From assembly GCA_012934845.2 (NCBI GenBank), contig WNNJ02001949.1:208944-272943 (forward strand): a stretch of 64,000 nucleotides of DNA, given 5' to 3'. Shown one piece after another: positions 48,621 through 59,090 of the stretch; the first letter of the stretch is position 1; the number at the start of each line of letters is the position of its first letter. The stretch comes from Pomphorhynchus laevis. Taxonomy: Eukaryota > Acanthocephala > Palaeacanthocephala > Echinorhynchida > Pomphorhynchidae. Below the pieces are notes generated by a model. The model made no database searches. It saw nothing but the letters and a program-made list of their open reading frames with translations, and was not told the DNA's origin. Position numbers and translations under genes: made by a program.

Positions 48621-50604
48621 AAATAAATATAAATGATTTATAAAAAATATTTATATTTTATAAATATATTTTAAATTTAAAAAATATTCTATAAATACAA
48701 ATTATACTGATGAATATTTCTGTTCCATATTTGGTTGTATTGTTTATACATTTCTTTATTTAGTGAAAACATAAAATATAGTAAATCGAATAATCAATCA
48801 TTCATAATATCATTAAAAACATTTAAATAATAAATTTTATTGATTTCTTTTGTAACGAAGCCACTTAGAGAAATCAATTGAATAAGTATACATTTGGTTT
48901 ATTTTTGAAAAGACACTCACAATTAAATTATCAAAATTAATAAGAAATAATGATAAATTAAAAAATATTAAATATTTAAATAATAATTATAAATTATTAT
49001 TAATAAATACATTATTATTTAGGCAATACTGTGAATTATAGACACTAGGAACACCTTATTACAATTAGACAGCTTTCCATTGTTACCTCTTCAAACAAAT
49101 CATTATTTGACACGAATAGAAAGAATAGTTGAAAGCTTGCTTGATTTTAATAAATTATTTTTTTCAAGTCTATAAGTCACACAAATGCCGAAACTGAGAC
49201 GAAAGCAATTCGCAACTATCATAAATTATTTGTTAATATTTTAATTTTTATGACAATTTTCATTCAACACGTTGCTTAAGTCCCATTTATAATCTTCAAT
49301 GTTTAAATAAATCGCATATTCCATTTCATGAATAAATTTTATGATTTATTATATAAATTTCATCTTCAGATTTACTCAACATATTTATTGAATATCCACT
49401 GATATATAATTTAATTATATATTATATAATCATATTATTCTTCTGATTGTGAACGATAATATCCTCACAGGTATTTATCATATTTTGGATACATTAGAAC
49501 GCTACTAAGCAGCATGGGTTAGTCTTATCAGCTGCCGACCCAGACCTTCATTTCATGTTTCGACCATAATTATCTGCTTACTCCGTATTTTATTTCGGTA
49601 TATATTTTTTAACGAAACCACTTATAGAAATCACTTAGATAAGTGTACATTTAGGCTATAGCGATATTTGAGCTATAGCAACATCTGTTTCTATCTAAAA
49701 CATATTTTGGAATAAAAAGTTAAACGTCTATATTTATTTAAACTGCATATTTTACTACTAAAGATTATCTATAATATATTATTTCATAAATATTTTGTAT
49801 AATATTTATTTCATATTTGATAGATAAATTATAAACGCTAGAACCACAATAAATAATTTGTTCTTAAACTTTATTAACTCAGATCTGTGTCAACTTAGAA
49901 GTTCATGAAATAATGGATATATATTAAATTACAATATAAATTTCATACTGTGGATGAAGTGAAAGAATGATTATCAAACTTGCTGCAGTGCAAATTTCTA
50001 TACTTCAATTTCAGATTTACTCAACATATTTACTTAATATCCAATGATAATTTAATTATATATTAATTTAATTACATATTATATTTAATTATTATATATA
50101 ATGTATGACTCTAATATAAAGTATATAATAATTATATTATAATGGTTAAATTAATAATCAACAAAATTGGCAGTCAATTAATAATTAAGATTCAAGGGTA
50201 ATGAAAGATAGTTTGTTTATTAAAACTCATTAATCTACTTTAAATAGTGAACGATGACTAACCATAATAGTTCGTGCTCATCGTAATTCCATTTACGCTA
50301 ATTGTCGAGGCTAATTATACCTTAAAATCTTTTTCATTATAGTTTCTAGTTGCTACTTTTAACCATAAAAATTCGACAACAAATTATCAAACAATATGTA
50401 TACTATATATAGATTGCAGAAAAAAATATTTTGTTATTATATTTTAGCTAGACAAAAACGATTGTAAGCGACAATATTATTAATAAATTAGTCACAAGTT
50501 AGTTATCATAAATAATCTTTCTTAGTTTGCATTTTCAAGAATTACAATAGAAGATAAGGTGAGAAAAATTATCAACGTTGAAAATTCAAAATAACTTTAA
50601 CAAT
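48621..50604. repeat. AT-rich spacer with small duplications and a solo palindrome arm
   Basis: No gene seen. Related pairs: 48857-48905 with 49611-49655, and 49368-49435 with 50010-50075 (TTCAGATTTACTCAACATAT). A single arm of the 515-bp palindromic element lies at 49439-49600 (TTCTGATTGTGAACGATAAT ... CAGCTGCCGACCCAGACC). Confidence 0.6.
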
Positions 50605-51303
50605 ATGAATTTCGAGGGTAATAAATTGACCGCGGGATTAATGCTTAAAATTGGACTTATCATTATTTTACCTTTCACCTTTGGTTGTGCTGTGCTTACA
50701 ACAGCAATTATCTACTTGATTCGATTCCATCCGTATGACGAAATATATAATAAATATGTACTCGGCTTAACATCATATCAAATTATTATCGGACTATTAA
50801 TGATGTTGTTGTCAGTAACATTGATCGTATTTGAGGCATTGAGAAGAAAGAAACCTAACTTATACAGAATATCGAAATTCGCAATAGTGTTGCTAATGTT
50901 TTGTGTCATACTATTACAGGTTGATATTATTACACTTACTACGAGTGAAATCATTATAAATCGAAAATTGGGAACAAAATGTAAAAATTGTTCAAATCAA
51001 ATGGAACCGGACACGATATGTGTTCGACTAGCTACGCAATTCAAATGCTGCTTTCTACGTGAAATTTCTACTGAAGAAATTCAACTTGTTCACTGCTATC
51101 TTGAATGCCCAGGAGGTGTACAACCACCAAACATTACAGATAGCTGCATTTATAGAACTAACTGTATAGACGTGGTTTCAAGTGCTAATGCAGATGGATT
51201 TCTTATAATGATCACCATTACAACATTGGCTTCACTAGCAACTACAATATTCGTTATTATTCAATATGCAATCAAAAATAAACAAAAGACAGCAGACTTT
51301 TAA
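50605..51303 (+). CDS. Four-transmembrane protein, tetraspanin-like
   Basis: Single exon, 232 codons from ATG 50605 (MNFEGNK) to TAA 51301. Four hydrophobic segments at about residues 12-39, 58-79, 88-110 and 198-223, with short N and C tails (C tail KNKQKTADF). The ~85-residue loop between segments 3 and 4 holds a dozen cysteines or so, including KCKNCSN, FKCCFLRE, HCYLECPGG and SCIYRTNC, as in the large extracellular loop of tetraspanins, though the canonical CCG is not present (KCC instead). Small loop between 1 and 2 also fits. Probably a plasma-membrane organiser; distant tetraspanin or another four-helix membrane family. A donor-like AAG|GTGAG lies at 50554-50562 but no matching acceptor, so I treat it as 5' leader. 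Confidence 0.65.
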   Translation: MNFEGNKLTAGLMLKIGLIIILPFTFGCAVLTTAIIYLIRFHPYDEIYNKYVLGLTSYQIIIGLLMMLLSVTLIVFEALRRKKPNLYRISKFAIVLLMFCVILLQVDIITLTTSEIIINRKLGTKCKNCSNQMEPDTICVRLATQFKCCFLREISTEEIQLVHCYLECPGGVQPPNITDSCIYRTNCIDVVSSANADGFLIMITITTLASLATTIFVIIQYAIKNKQKTADF

Positions 51304-51900
51304 TTTTTTAGTCGAATAATATCTAAATAATATTTTCATTTAATATTTATTATTTCAATATTCTTTATTTTTCATTTAAATTTGAATACTTTATATTCAT
51401 ATATTAACATTAATATTAATATTAAAATTAATATTAATATCAATATTAAAAGTCAATTTAAATCGACTTTGATTGAATAAAAAGAATACTCTCAATATTA
51501 AAAGTCAATATAAACGCAATAATTCAAGGAATCGTGTAAATACCAAACTGTAGGAAGGTTATAATGAAAAGTTTCAAGTTATATTGTGCAGAATCTTATT
51601 CCGTGTATAAATCGACTTTGATTTAACAAAAAGAATACTCTCAATATTAAAAGTCAATATAAACGCAATAATTCAAGGAATCGTGTAAATACTAAACTGT
51701 AGGAAGGTTATAATGAAAAGCTTCAAGTTATATTGTACAGAATCTTATTCCGTGTTTAAATCGACTTTGATTGAATAAGAAGAATACTCTCAATATTAAA
51801 AGTCAATATAAACGCAATACTTCTGATTGTGGCACGACATTATCCTCACAGGTATTGTTCCTATTCTTGATACAGCAGGACGCTACTAATCAGACTGAGT

Positions 51901-51947
51901 GGGTCTCATCAGCTGCTGACCCAGACCTACATTTCACGTTTCGACAC
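51901..51947 (-). ncRNA. Hammerhead ribozyme, stem II-open order, left arm
   Basis: Minus strand: GTGTC, GAAA (51942-51939), CGTGAAATGTA, then CTGATGA (51912-51906) and GACCC (51905-51901); stem II has one mismatch. The two arms differ in stem II (GACCC here, GATCC in the other). Confidence 0.6.
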
Positions 51948-52174
51948 TTATTTTCTGCTTTCTCCGTACACTGGTGATCCGGCTAGCGGATCAAACAACT
52001 AGGTAGGTTTCTAATAGATCGTTAGAATACGATCCCCTTCCAAAAGCAATATACATAAATGTATATCTACACCACTGGAGCAGCCAGCTGAGTGGATGTA
52101 GCGTTGAATCGCGATACAGACGTCCTGAATTCTAATCCGATCAGCACCAGTATACGGAGAAAGCAGATAAATAA

Positions 52175-52221
52175 GGGTCGAAACGTGAAATGTAGGACTG
52201 GGTCAGCAGCTGATGAGATCC
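52175..52221 (+). ncRNA. Hammerhead ribozyme, stem II-open order
   Basis: GGGTC (52175-52179), GAAA (52180-52183), stem III pairs AC/GT around GTGAAAT, cleavage A at 52194, a stem-I region with CTG/CAG, CTGATGA (52210-52216), GATCC pairing with GGGTC (one wobble). Compared with the usual order the motif is permuted so that stem II is the open helix. Confidence 0.6.
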
Positions 52222-52665
52222 ACCCAAACTGATTAGTAGCGTCCTGCTGTATCAAGAATAAGAACAATACATGTGAGGATAATGTCGTGCCACAATCAGA
52301 AGAATTTCAGCTCACAGATGTAATCAAGTTAAATTATAAACGCAATAATTCAAAGAATCGTGTAAATACCAAACTGTAGGAAGGTTATAATGAAAAGTTT
52401 CAAGTTATATTGTGCAGAATCTTATTCCGTGTATAAATCGACTTTGATTTAACAAAAAGAATACTCTCAATATTAAAAGTCAATATAAACGCAATAATTC
52501 AAGGAATCGTGTAAATACTAAACTGTAGGAAGGTTATAATGAAAAGTTTTAAGTTTTATTGTGCAGAATCTTATTCCGTATTTAAATCGACTTTGATTGA
52601 ATAAAAAGAATACTCTCAATATTATACTTTGATTGAATAAAAAGAATACTCTCAAAACTGTTGCC

Positions 52666-54100
52666 AGGAATGTTTTCGAGAACGCACAAATCGAGTTTCG
52701 ATTATAAACTACACTTTGCTTTATGTTTGGTGTAATACTTCAAGTAAGTTAAGTTTATGCAATATTACACGTGTTCCAAAAATGCATCTATTTTTAAATA
52801 ACTTACGTCTACAAGTACAATAATAAGCCTAATTGAAATATAAGAGATATTATTTAAAATCGAATTGATCATTTTGAATTAATTGAATTTCTTTGAAATT
52901 TCGAAACCTACAAATTACCTGATTTTGCTTTTAATTTGTAAAAATACATAAAAAGCAATTGAGAACACATTGAACACATGATAAATTACGCAATATGAAT
53001 ACCAGATCATTAGAGTAATAAACCAGTCACACTATGAAAGACTTTATAACGAGTATGATACCATCGGTTAATGAGTAAAACAGAAAAATCAGTAAAACTA
53101 AATGTGTTGCTACGAAAATCGTAATGAAATAAACTCATATAAACCATTAGATAAGTGTAAAATACGAGATTGTAAATACTTTAAAGTTTAGAAACACGAT
53201 CAAATTTACAAATTTATTGATCAGACAAAATGTTAAAATAATCTGTGAAAATAATCAAGTAAACAATTAATACATGTAATCAGTAACTTATATTTGATTT
53301 TATAAATAAAATATATTTTCGATTTTAAATATAAAATTATACTACAAAAATGATATTTACTTAATTTTAATTGGCTTGTTTTTTTTCGAGCCACTTCATA
53401 ACGCTTTATATATGCTTATGCAAATTAATAAAATTAAATCAAACAACAGATAATTTAACCTTTTGCATTATTACTTTTTATCCCCCTTTCCCATGGAAAT
53501 AAAAAAGGTGACACTACATACATTTCTTTTGTACACGAGCCAACAAAAATTGACTCGTGGGTATATGTTGTTCTTTAATAATAATCAAATTCTTTGGAGT
53601 ATGAATATGTCACCAACATCTCTATATTTTCATTTCCATAGGTTAACGAGAAAAACAAAAAACGGCATTTTTTTAATATTTCGATACCATCGGAATTATT
53701 ATCAAGAGACCTGTTGAAAGTTGGTCTCTTTCCGTAACGTGAATGATGTTTTGAATGATTTCAATGATGTTTTGATCTTAATCTCTACCATTAATCAGAT
53801 CGTGGCATTAAATTCAAAGACTTAGAATTTATACAGAAATGAATTTCATTATTCAAGACAATTTTATAAAAATTAATAGCTCATTCAGTAGCAGATTTTT
53901 ACATCGTCTGATATATATGTTATTTATCGTCATATATAATAAATGTTTATTAAAATACGTTTTACTCGTCTACAATATTACATATCTTTAATTCATTTAA
54001 ATATAAATCTACATTCATTGCAATTTAACTGGTGTTCATACAAATTTAAGTTAATAAAGAAGCAAGCAAATTTGATTGATTTAGTTAGACTATTTGAGTC
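52666..54100. other. AT-rich intergenic sequence
   Basis: No supported gene; short ORFs at 53463-53717 and 53943-54140 lack splice context or recognisable domains. Confidence 0.5.
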
Positions 54101-54141
54101 ATCATTATTTGAGTCATCAGTTACTACTGATGACATCTAGC

Positions 54142-54172
54142 ACTTATTCTGACACATCGTGTCAGAATAAGT
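54142..54172. promoter_or_regulatory. Perfect hairpin in the 5' leader of the Naiad element
   Basis: ACTTATTCTGACAC and GTGTCAGAATAAGT around a three-base loop. Preceded at 54117 by ACTACTGATGACATC. Role unknown; may belong to the leader RNA. Confidence 0.6.
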
Positions 54173-54350
54173 AGCGCGTGGAGTGAAGGTGGTAGATCTT
54201 TATAGATCTTGTTCCAGCCTGCAACCGCCTTAAGCAGGGCAGCCCCCTGTCAGATGCTGCTGGATGGCCCGTTGTAAGTTTAGTCTGAGTCAACTAAACT
54301 AGGTGGCGACACCGAAAAAGCAACGTTAAAAATTATGACTTAAAAGTTAC

Positions 54351-57065
54351 ATGTACTCAACAATATTGGAAAAATACGTAAGTACTAATGATTTCAATTT
54401 TAGATCTTTTAAATGTAACAGAAAAAATTGTATAGTTTGTGATGTTATAAATAATAATAATTGTATCGTAAGTAATACGACAAACAAATGTTTTTCATTA
54501 AATATTAATAATAATTGTAACTGCAATACCGCAGGTGTAGTGTATCTTATACAATGTACATGTGGATTGCAATATATAGGAAAAACATATCAAATGTTAA
54601 AAACTAGGTTTAGGCAACACATATATAATATACAGCATAATAGTCAAACTATATTTCATAAACATATGAGATTAATAGGACATGATATTAAAAACTGTAA
54701 ATTATTTATTTTAGAACATATTATCGAAGAAAACATTTCTATATTAAATCAAAAACTATTAGAAAAAGAAGATTTTTGGATTAAAACGCTTAATTCCATG
54801 TACCCATTAGGATTGAATGACGTGGTACAAGGAATTGGCAGAAGTAGTATAATACATAATAAACAACTATATTATAATAATCCGGTTAAACGCAAACCAA
54901 GAAGTCATGGTGATAAAAGGAATAGGAAAAATAGAGTTAAAAATATTAAAAAAGATATGTATATAAATGAACAATTAGAAATATTAAAACAACTTTTAAG
55001 TGATAATAAGCTAAAAGATCTTTATGTAAATATAAGAAGTTTTTCTAAAGATATCATATGTTCAATAAATCAAAAATTAATTAACGACTATGATAGGCTA
55101 AGTTGTATAATAGACAGTTATTGTAATACAAAATACTATAATCGTACAATAAATGTAAATAATAACAATAGAAAATATACATTAACCATAAACTTCATTA
55201 ATAAATGTATAGATAACATAAATATAGCCGGACTTTTAAATAATTCTAAAAGTAAAGAAATAATAGGGTCAGATTTAAGTAAATATATTCCTAAAATAAG
55301 GTATAAACTCCTACCACCATTAGGACGAAAAATTTGTAATTATAATAAAGAATTAAAATCAATATGTAACGATAATATTAGAAACATAATGGAAACAGAA
55401 TGCAATTGTAAAAGTCTTAGTTTTGATAAAATAAATGAACATATATGTACCCATAATCTAGAATTAATTGAAAATTGTGAATTAAGAAAGCTGCTATCAA
55501 AAGGGTATAAATATAGATTAAATAATAACAACGACAAAAATAAAATTTACAATTCGTTATATAATAACTTAAATGATTACTTTAGTAAGCTGATTAATAG
55601 TGAAAGCTCGAATATATCTAAGATTAACATTTGGAAAGATTATATATTTGATAAAATTAAAAATAAAATGAAAATAACAAACAATTATAAAAGGAAAGAT
55701 AAAATTAATAAAGATATGTATAAAGAACTTACTAAATTAAAGGATAACTATATAATAACAACTATTGATAAAGCTAGTAATAACTTTGTCTTCATATGCA
55801 AAAAGCTTTATTATGATATACTAATGAAAGAGGTTAATTCTAATGATTTAAATGTAAATCCAACATATGAACGTAGTGAGTTGAGTTTAGAAACAATTAT
55901 TACAAGTCACTGTTCTATAATGGATAAAAAGGGTATAAAGGTTGAATTAGATAATAAAACTATACCTATATTATATTGGAATCCAAAATTACATAAAAAT
56001 CCAATAAAACCTAGGTTCATATGTAGTGCGTTTAAATGTACATTAAAACCACTTTCTGTCTATATGAATAAAATACTTAAAGTAATTAAAGCACATTTTA
56101 AAAAATATTGCAAGGTAATCGAAATTAATACTGGTATAAAACACTATTTCAGTATTAATTCTACAAAAGAATTTTTAGAACAGACAAAAGGAATAAATTT
56201 TCAAAATATAAATACATACGATTTTAGTACGCTTTATACAAATCTAGATTTAGTAGATATTAAAGAAGCGTTAGTAAAATTAATTAACCTTATATTCGGA
56301 AAAAGATATACATATATATGTTATAATAATTATAACGCCTATCTAACAAAAATTAAACCATCAAATAAATATAAATATATGGATAAAATTGAATTAATAG
56401 AATCCTTAAATATTTTGATAAATCAAAATTATTTAAAAGTAGGGACATCTATATTTAGACAAGTAAAAGGTGTTCCAATGGGTGGTAATAGTAGCCCAAT
56501 TATAGCTGACTTGTTTTTAAGCTTTATAGAATATGAATTTGTTCATAACTGTGTAAAAACTAAATCTAAACAATATAAATATATGAAATATATGTTTCGA
56601 TACATTGATGATATATGTGTATTTAATTCTAATAATTTTTATTCAATTAGTGAGCACATTTATCCAGAAAGCCTTATTCTTAACAAAACCAATATTAATG
56701 ATAAAGAAGGTGTATATCTAGATATGAACATTAAATTAACATTAACTAAAACTACTATTAATTTATATCGTAAAGATGACATATTTAAATTTACAAGAAA
56801 CATATTTTTGCATGAGCATTCATGCATACCATATAATATAAAATATAATACATTAAATAATGAAATTTTAAGAATTGCAACAATTTGTAATGATATTGGC
56901 TTTCTTCAAAATCATTTAAATAATTTAATAAATACATATTTTAAACTAGGTTACTATAAAAATAACATCAAACAGAAAATAGTAAAATATATAAATCAAC
57001 ACAATAATATAAAGAATAAATTTAAAATCATTAGCGGAAAAATTTTATGGGTGGATAATAAATAA
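54351..57065 (+). CDS. Naiad-type Penelope-like reverse transcriptase with N-terminal GIY-YIG endonuclease
   Basis: 904 residues. Residues 22-30 hold a cysteine cluster (CNRKNCIVC); the GIY-YIG nuclease spans about 60-160: GVVYLIQC (62-69), QYIGKT (74-79), R86, H90, a glutamate in LLEKEDFWIKTL (about 138-140) and PLGLND (152-157). A long lysine/asparagine-rich linker follows (165-530) with a CNCKSLSF-type patch. The RT has YDFSTLYTNL (motif A, D624), KGVPMGGNSSP (motif B, 706-716) and FRYIDDICVF (motif C, YIDD 751-754). In most Penelope-like elements the nuclease is C-terminal; the N-terminal position marks the Chlamys/Naiad group. The protein would nick DNA and copy element RNA at the nick. 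The codon use is extremely AT-rich, like the host. Confidence 0.92.
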   Translation: MYSTILEKYVSTNDFNFRSFKCNRKNCIVCDVINNNNCIVSNTTNKCFSLNINNNCNCNTAGVVYLIQCTCGLQYIGKTYQMLKTRFRQHIYNIQHNSQTIFHKHMRLIGHDIKNCKLFILEHIIEENISILNQKLLEKEDFWIKTLNSMYPLGLNDVVQGIGRSSIIHNKQLYYNNPVKRKPRSHGDKRNRKNRVKNIKKDMYINEQLEILKQLLSDNKLKDLYVNIRSFSKDIICSINQKLINDYDRLSCIIDSYCNTKYYNRTINVNNNNRKYTLTINFINKCIDNINIAGLLNNSKSKEIIGSDLSKYIPKIRYKLLPPLGRKICNYNKELKSICNDNIRNIMETECNCKSLSFDKINEHICTHNLELIENCELRKLLSKGYKYRLNNNNDKNKIYNSLYNNLNDYFSKLINSESSNISKINIWKDYIFDKIKNKMKITNNYKRKDKINKDMYKELTKLKDNYIITTIDKASNNFVFICKKLYYDILMKEVNSNDLNVNPTYERSELSLETIITSHCSIMDKKGIKVELDNKTIPILYWNPKLHKNPIKPRFICSAFKCTLKPLSVYMNKILKVIKAHFKKYCKVIEINTGIKHYFSINSTKEFLEQTKGINFQNINTYDFSTLYTNLDLVDIKEALVKLINLIFGKRYTYICYNNYNAYLTKIKPSNKYKYMDKIELIESLNILINQNYLKVGTSIFRQVKGVPMGGNSSPIIADLFLSFIEYEFVHNCVKTKSKQYKYMKYMFRYIDDICVFNSNNFYSISEHIYPESLILNKTNINDKEGVYLDMNIKLTLTKTTINLYRKDDIFKFTRNIFLHEHSCIPYNIKYNTLNNEILRIATICNDIGFLQNHLNNLINTYFKLGYYKNNIKQKIVKYINQHNNIKNKFKIISGKILWVDNK

Positions 57066-57389
57066 TATTGTATTTGAATAAGATACTAGATAATCAAATT
57101 TAATCAGGGTAAATACGTCCTTAACACGTATTTGGCCCGCTGCTATGTTGGGTAGAGGAATTAGGTGCCGAAACCTGATAGCATAGCAGTTCCTCCTGAT
57201 GACCTCTTATCCTTATTCATATACATCGTCTGTTGTTTATTAGTTTATTTATAAACATTTATTTGTATTTTAAATTTCAATTATAAAATTTAAATTGATA
57301 TAAATATAAATTGTATAAAATCTTATAAGTATTTATCATTAATAGTTATTTATATATAAAATACGTAGGCTCAGTTATCTGATAATTGA

Positions 57390-57560
57390 GCCTTACGGAT
57401 TGATAGTAAATAATATACTTTATTAGAATAAGATACTAGATAATTAAATTTCACCTGAGAAAATATGCCATTAGCATGTATTTGCCCCCTCTGCTGTTTT
57501 GTCGAAAAATAGCGACCGAAGCCTGATAACATAGCAGTTCCTCCTGATGACATATAATCC
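57390..57560 (+). mobile_element. Naiad 3' end fragment
   Basis: TTACGGATTGATAGTAAATA, AATAAGATACTAGATAATTA, GCATGTATTTGCC, CGACCGAAGCCTGATAAC, then CAGTTCCTCCTGATGACA. Lies directly behind the full element in the same orientation. Confidence 0.85.
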
Positions 57561-57614
57561 TTATTCTGATAAATTGTATGTTATGTATAAATCAATTCAT
57601 AACAATTAACTTAT

Positions 57615-57725
57615 TAAATTTTATGGATTTATGATAAAAAATATATTTTGTATTAGAATAAGCTACGCTAGATAATCAAATTTCATCAGAGGAAATACGT
57701 TATTAGCATGTTTTTGGCTCAGCTG
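57615..57725 (+). mobile_element. Naiad 3' end fragment, shorter
   Basis: Third successive end: AATAAGCTACGCTAGATAAT, TTTCATCAGAGGAAATACGT, TTAGCATG. Breaks off before the GAAAC motif. Confidence 0.7.
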
Positions 57726-57799
57726 TTACACACTGGTCGTTTCGGTTGCCTGTGTGACATTGTGAATAAAGGCGTTTCCGACACTTTGCTTAATTGCCT

Positions 57800-57823
57800 G
57801 AGGCTTACGCCTCAGGCAATTAT
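57800..57823. terminator. Perfect hairpin TTGCCTGAGGCTTACGCCTCAGGCAA
   Basis: TTGCCTGAGGC and GCCTCAGGCAA around TTAC (about 57795-57820). Function unknown; labelled only as a strong stem-loop, not as a proven terminator. Confidence 0.4.
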
Positions 57824-58329
57824 TCTCAATATTTTAGATTTTATAACATACTCTGCAATGCAAAGTTTCAATATAGAAGATTTTAACTTTTGCTAGAAAT
57901 AGGCATTTCTAAATTGGTTCACATTTGGTGTGATTTTTTCGAGTATTTAAACATTGCGACTTTTTAAGATATTTAAGTATTTTTAGGTATTCAAATCTTC
58001 AACTCTTGAATTATGAGGTTTTAGAGCTATTAACAAACCGTTTTCATTAAATATTTGAATACGTTTTGAAAGGTTTTGTACTAAATATTTGAAATGTTCA
58101 GATATTTGAAATTTTTGAAATTGTACATATTAGACCTGCAAGGATAAATTCTATTGCACAAATCAGATATTTTGATACGTAAATATTAATAATTAATTAT
58201 TATAATTATATTAATATATAATTAAAATATAAGAGGTATAAGAGGTGAAACAGGAGGTATATTAAGAGATATAAGAGGTAAAATTAAATAGGTATATAAA
58301 AGTACTAAACAAGATAATGGAAATTGCTC

Positions 58330-59090
58330 CATGTCAAATGAAAAAGGCTTTGCAATAGGCATCTTTGAATGGTGCATCTAATTGGTTAACGTGTAAGCCT
58401 CTTGTATCTCAAGGGTTTCACATGTCCACACAAGAATTTAAAGATGTATTGTGCGCTTGCTACAACTTGATTCCTAGGAACTTGCCTAAGCAGTGCATAT
58501 GTAAGCAACAACTAACAAAAACTCATGCCATCTCGTTTAAAATAGGACCACTCAGTTTATTCGACACAATGAGGTTCGTGATTTTTTGTTTAAAGCTATG
58601 TGAGTATGTGTTGTTAGAGAGTGTATACTAAGCCATCATTGCAACCAGTAGATGAAAGAACTATTTTTGAAAATTCGACAACTACTCGACAAAAAGATGT
58701 CAGGACAGATATTGATTGTAATTGAATTTTTAAAGAGAGGATGGAGAGGACATTTTTAGATGTCCGGATATACAATAACAATGTTCCTGTTTATTTTGAA
58801 AAATCTCCAGAGCAAGCTTTTCATTATTATGAACGACGAAAGTACGCGAAATACGATGAAAGGATTCGGGAAATTGAAAACATTGGATTCTGTCCATTAA
58901 TATGGGAGGCCACTGGCGCCACAGGAATTGTGTCTAATATATGTTTAAGGACTATAGCAAGGAAAATGTCGATTATCGAAAGTGGGACTATGTATCATCT
59001 ATTACATGGTTACGTACAAAAACAAGTATCAATAATTGACAAGGGTGTGTTCAGCCAGTCTGAGAAATCATAGAATAAGCATCCGAGATA
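58330..59090 (+). pseudogene. Broken RT-associated restriction-like endonuclease domain
   Basis: Two frames. 58365-58631: GASNWLTCKPLVSQGFHMST, EFKDVLCACYNLIPRNLPKQ, CICKQQLTKTHA (a C-C-H knuckle). 58741-59073: FLDVRIYNNNVPVYFEKSPE, YYERRKYAKYDERIREIENI, GFCPLIWEATGATGIVSN. These blocks match the C-terminal domain of a widespread eukaryotic RT-linked protein family (GASSWLTALPL ... FFDVRVFNP ... KKREYxxRI ... FTPLVFSxxGG). The part between the frames, where the first catalytic residues would lie, is degraded. No RT is found upstream, so it is a fragment. Confidence 0.65.

Larger units (their letters stand above)
51820..52334. mobile_element. 515-bp palindromic element with hammerhead in each arm
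   Basis: Inserted in the 149-bp array with a 13-bp target duplication TATAAACGCAATA (51807-51819 and 52335-52347). Arms of about 157 bp (51820-51976 and 52146-52302) are inverted copies; the centre (about 51977-52145) is unique; a 32-base extra end (52303-52334) follows the right arm. No ORF. Solo arms occur at 21122-21230 and 49439-49600, so it is a mobile family. Confidence 0.85.
51464..52665. repeat. 149-bp tandem array, interrupted by a palindromic element
   Basis: Units begin CGACTTTGATTGAATAAAAA and recur at 51464, 51613 and 51762, then again after the insertion (from 52335 to about 52665, including a short partial unit). Copies are about 97 percent alike by eye. Non-coding; downstream of the four-helix gene. 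Confidence 0.9.
54100..57235 (+). mobile_element. Naiad-type Penelope-like element, intact ORF
   Basis: Single ORF (54351-57065) with a 5' region holding a 14-bp perfect hairpin (ACTTATTCTGACAC / GTGTCAGAATAAGT, 54142-54172) and a 3' region with GTGCCGAAACCTGATAGC ... CAGTTCCTCCTGATGACC (57164-57212) that recurs at all other 3' ends of this family. The exact 5' boundary is uncertain (54100-54330). No long flanking repeats or target duplication recognised. Confidence 0.85.

Noticed and set aside
54110-54200. Hammerhead in the Naiad leader (CTGATGACATC)
   Set aside because: No partner strand ending in GAAA with a matching stem II was found at a suitable distance.
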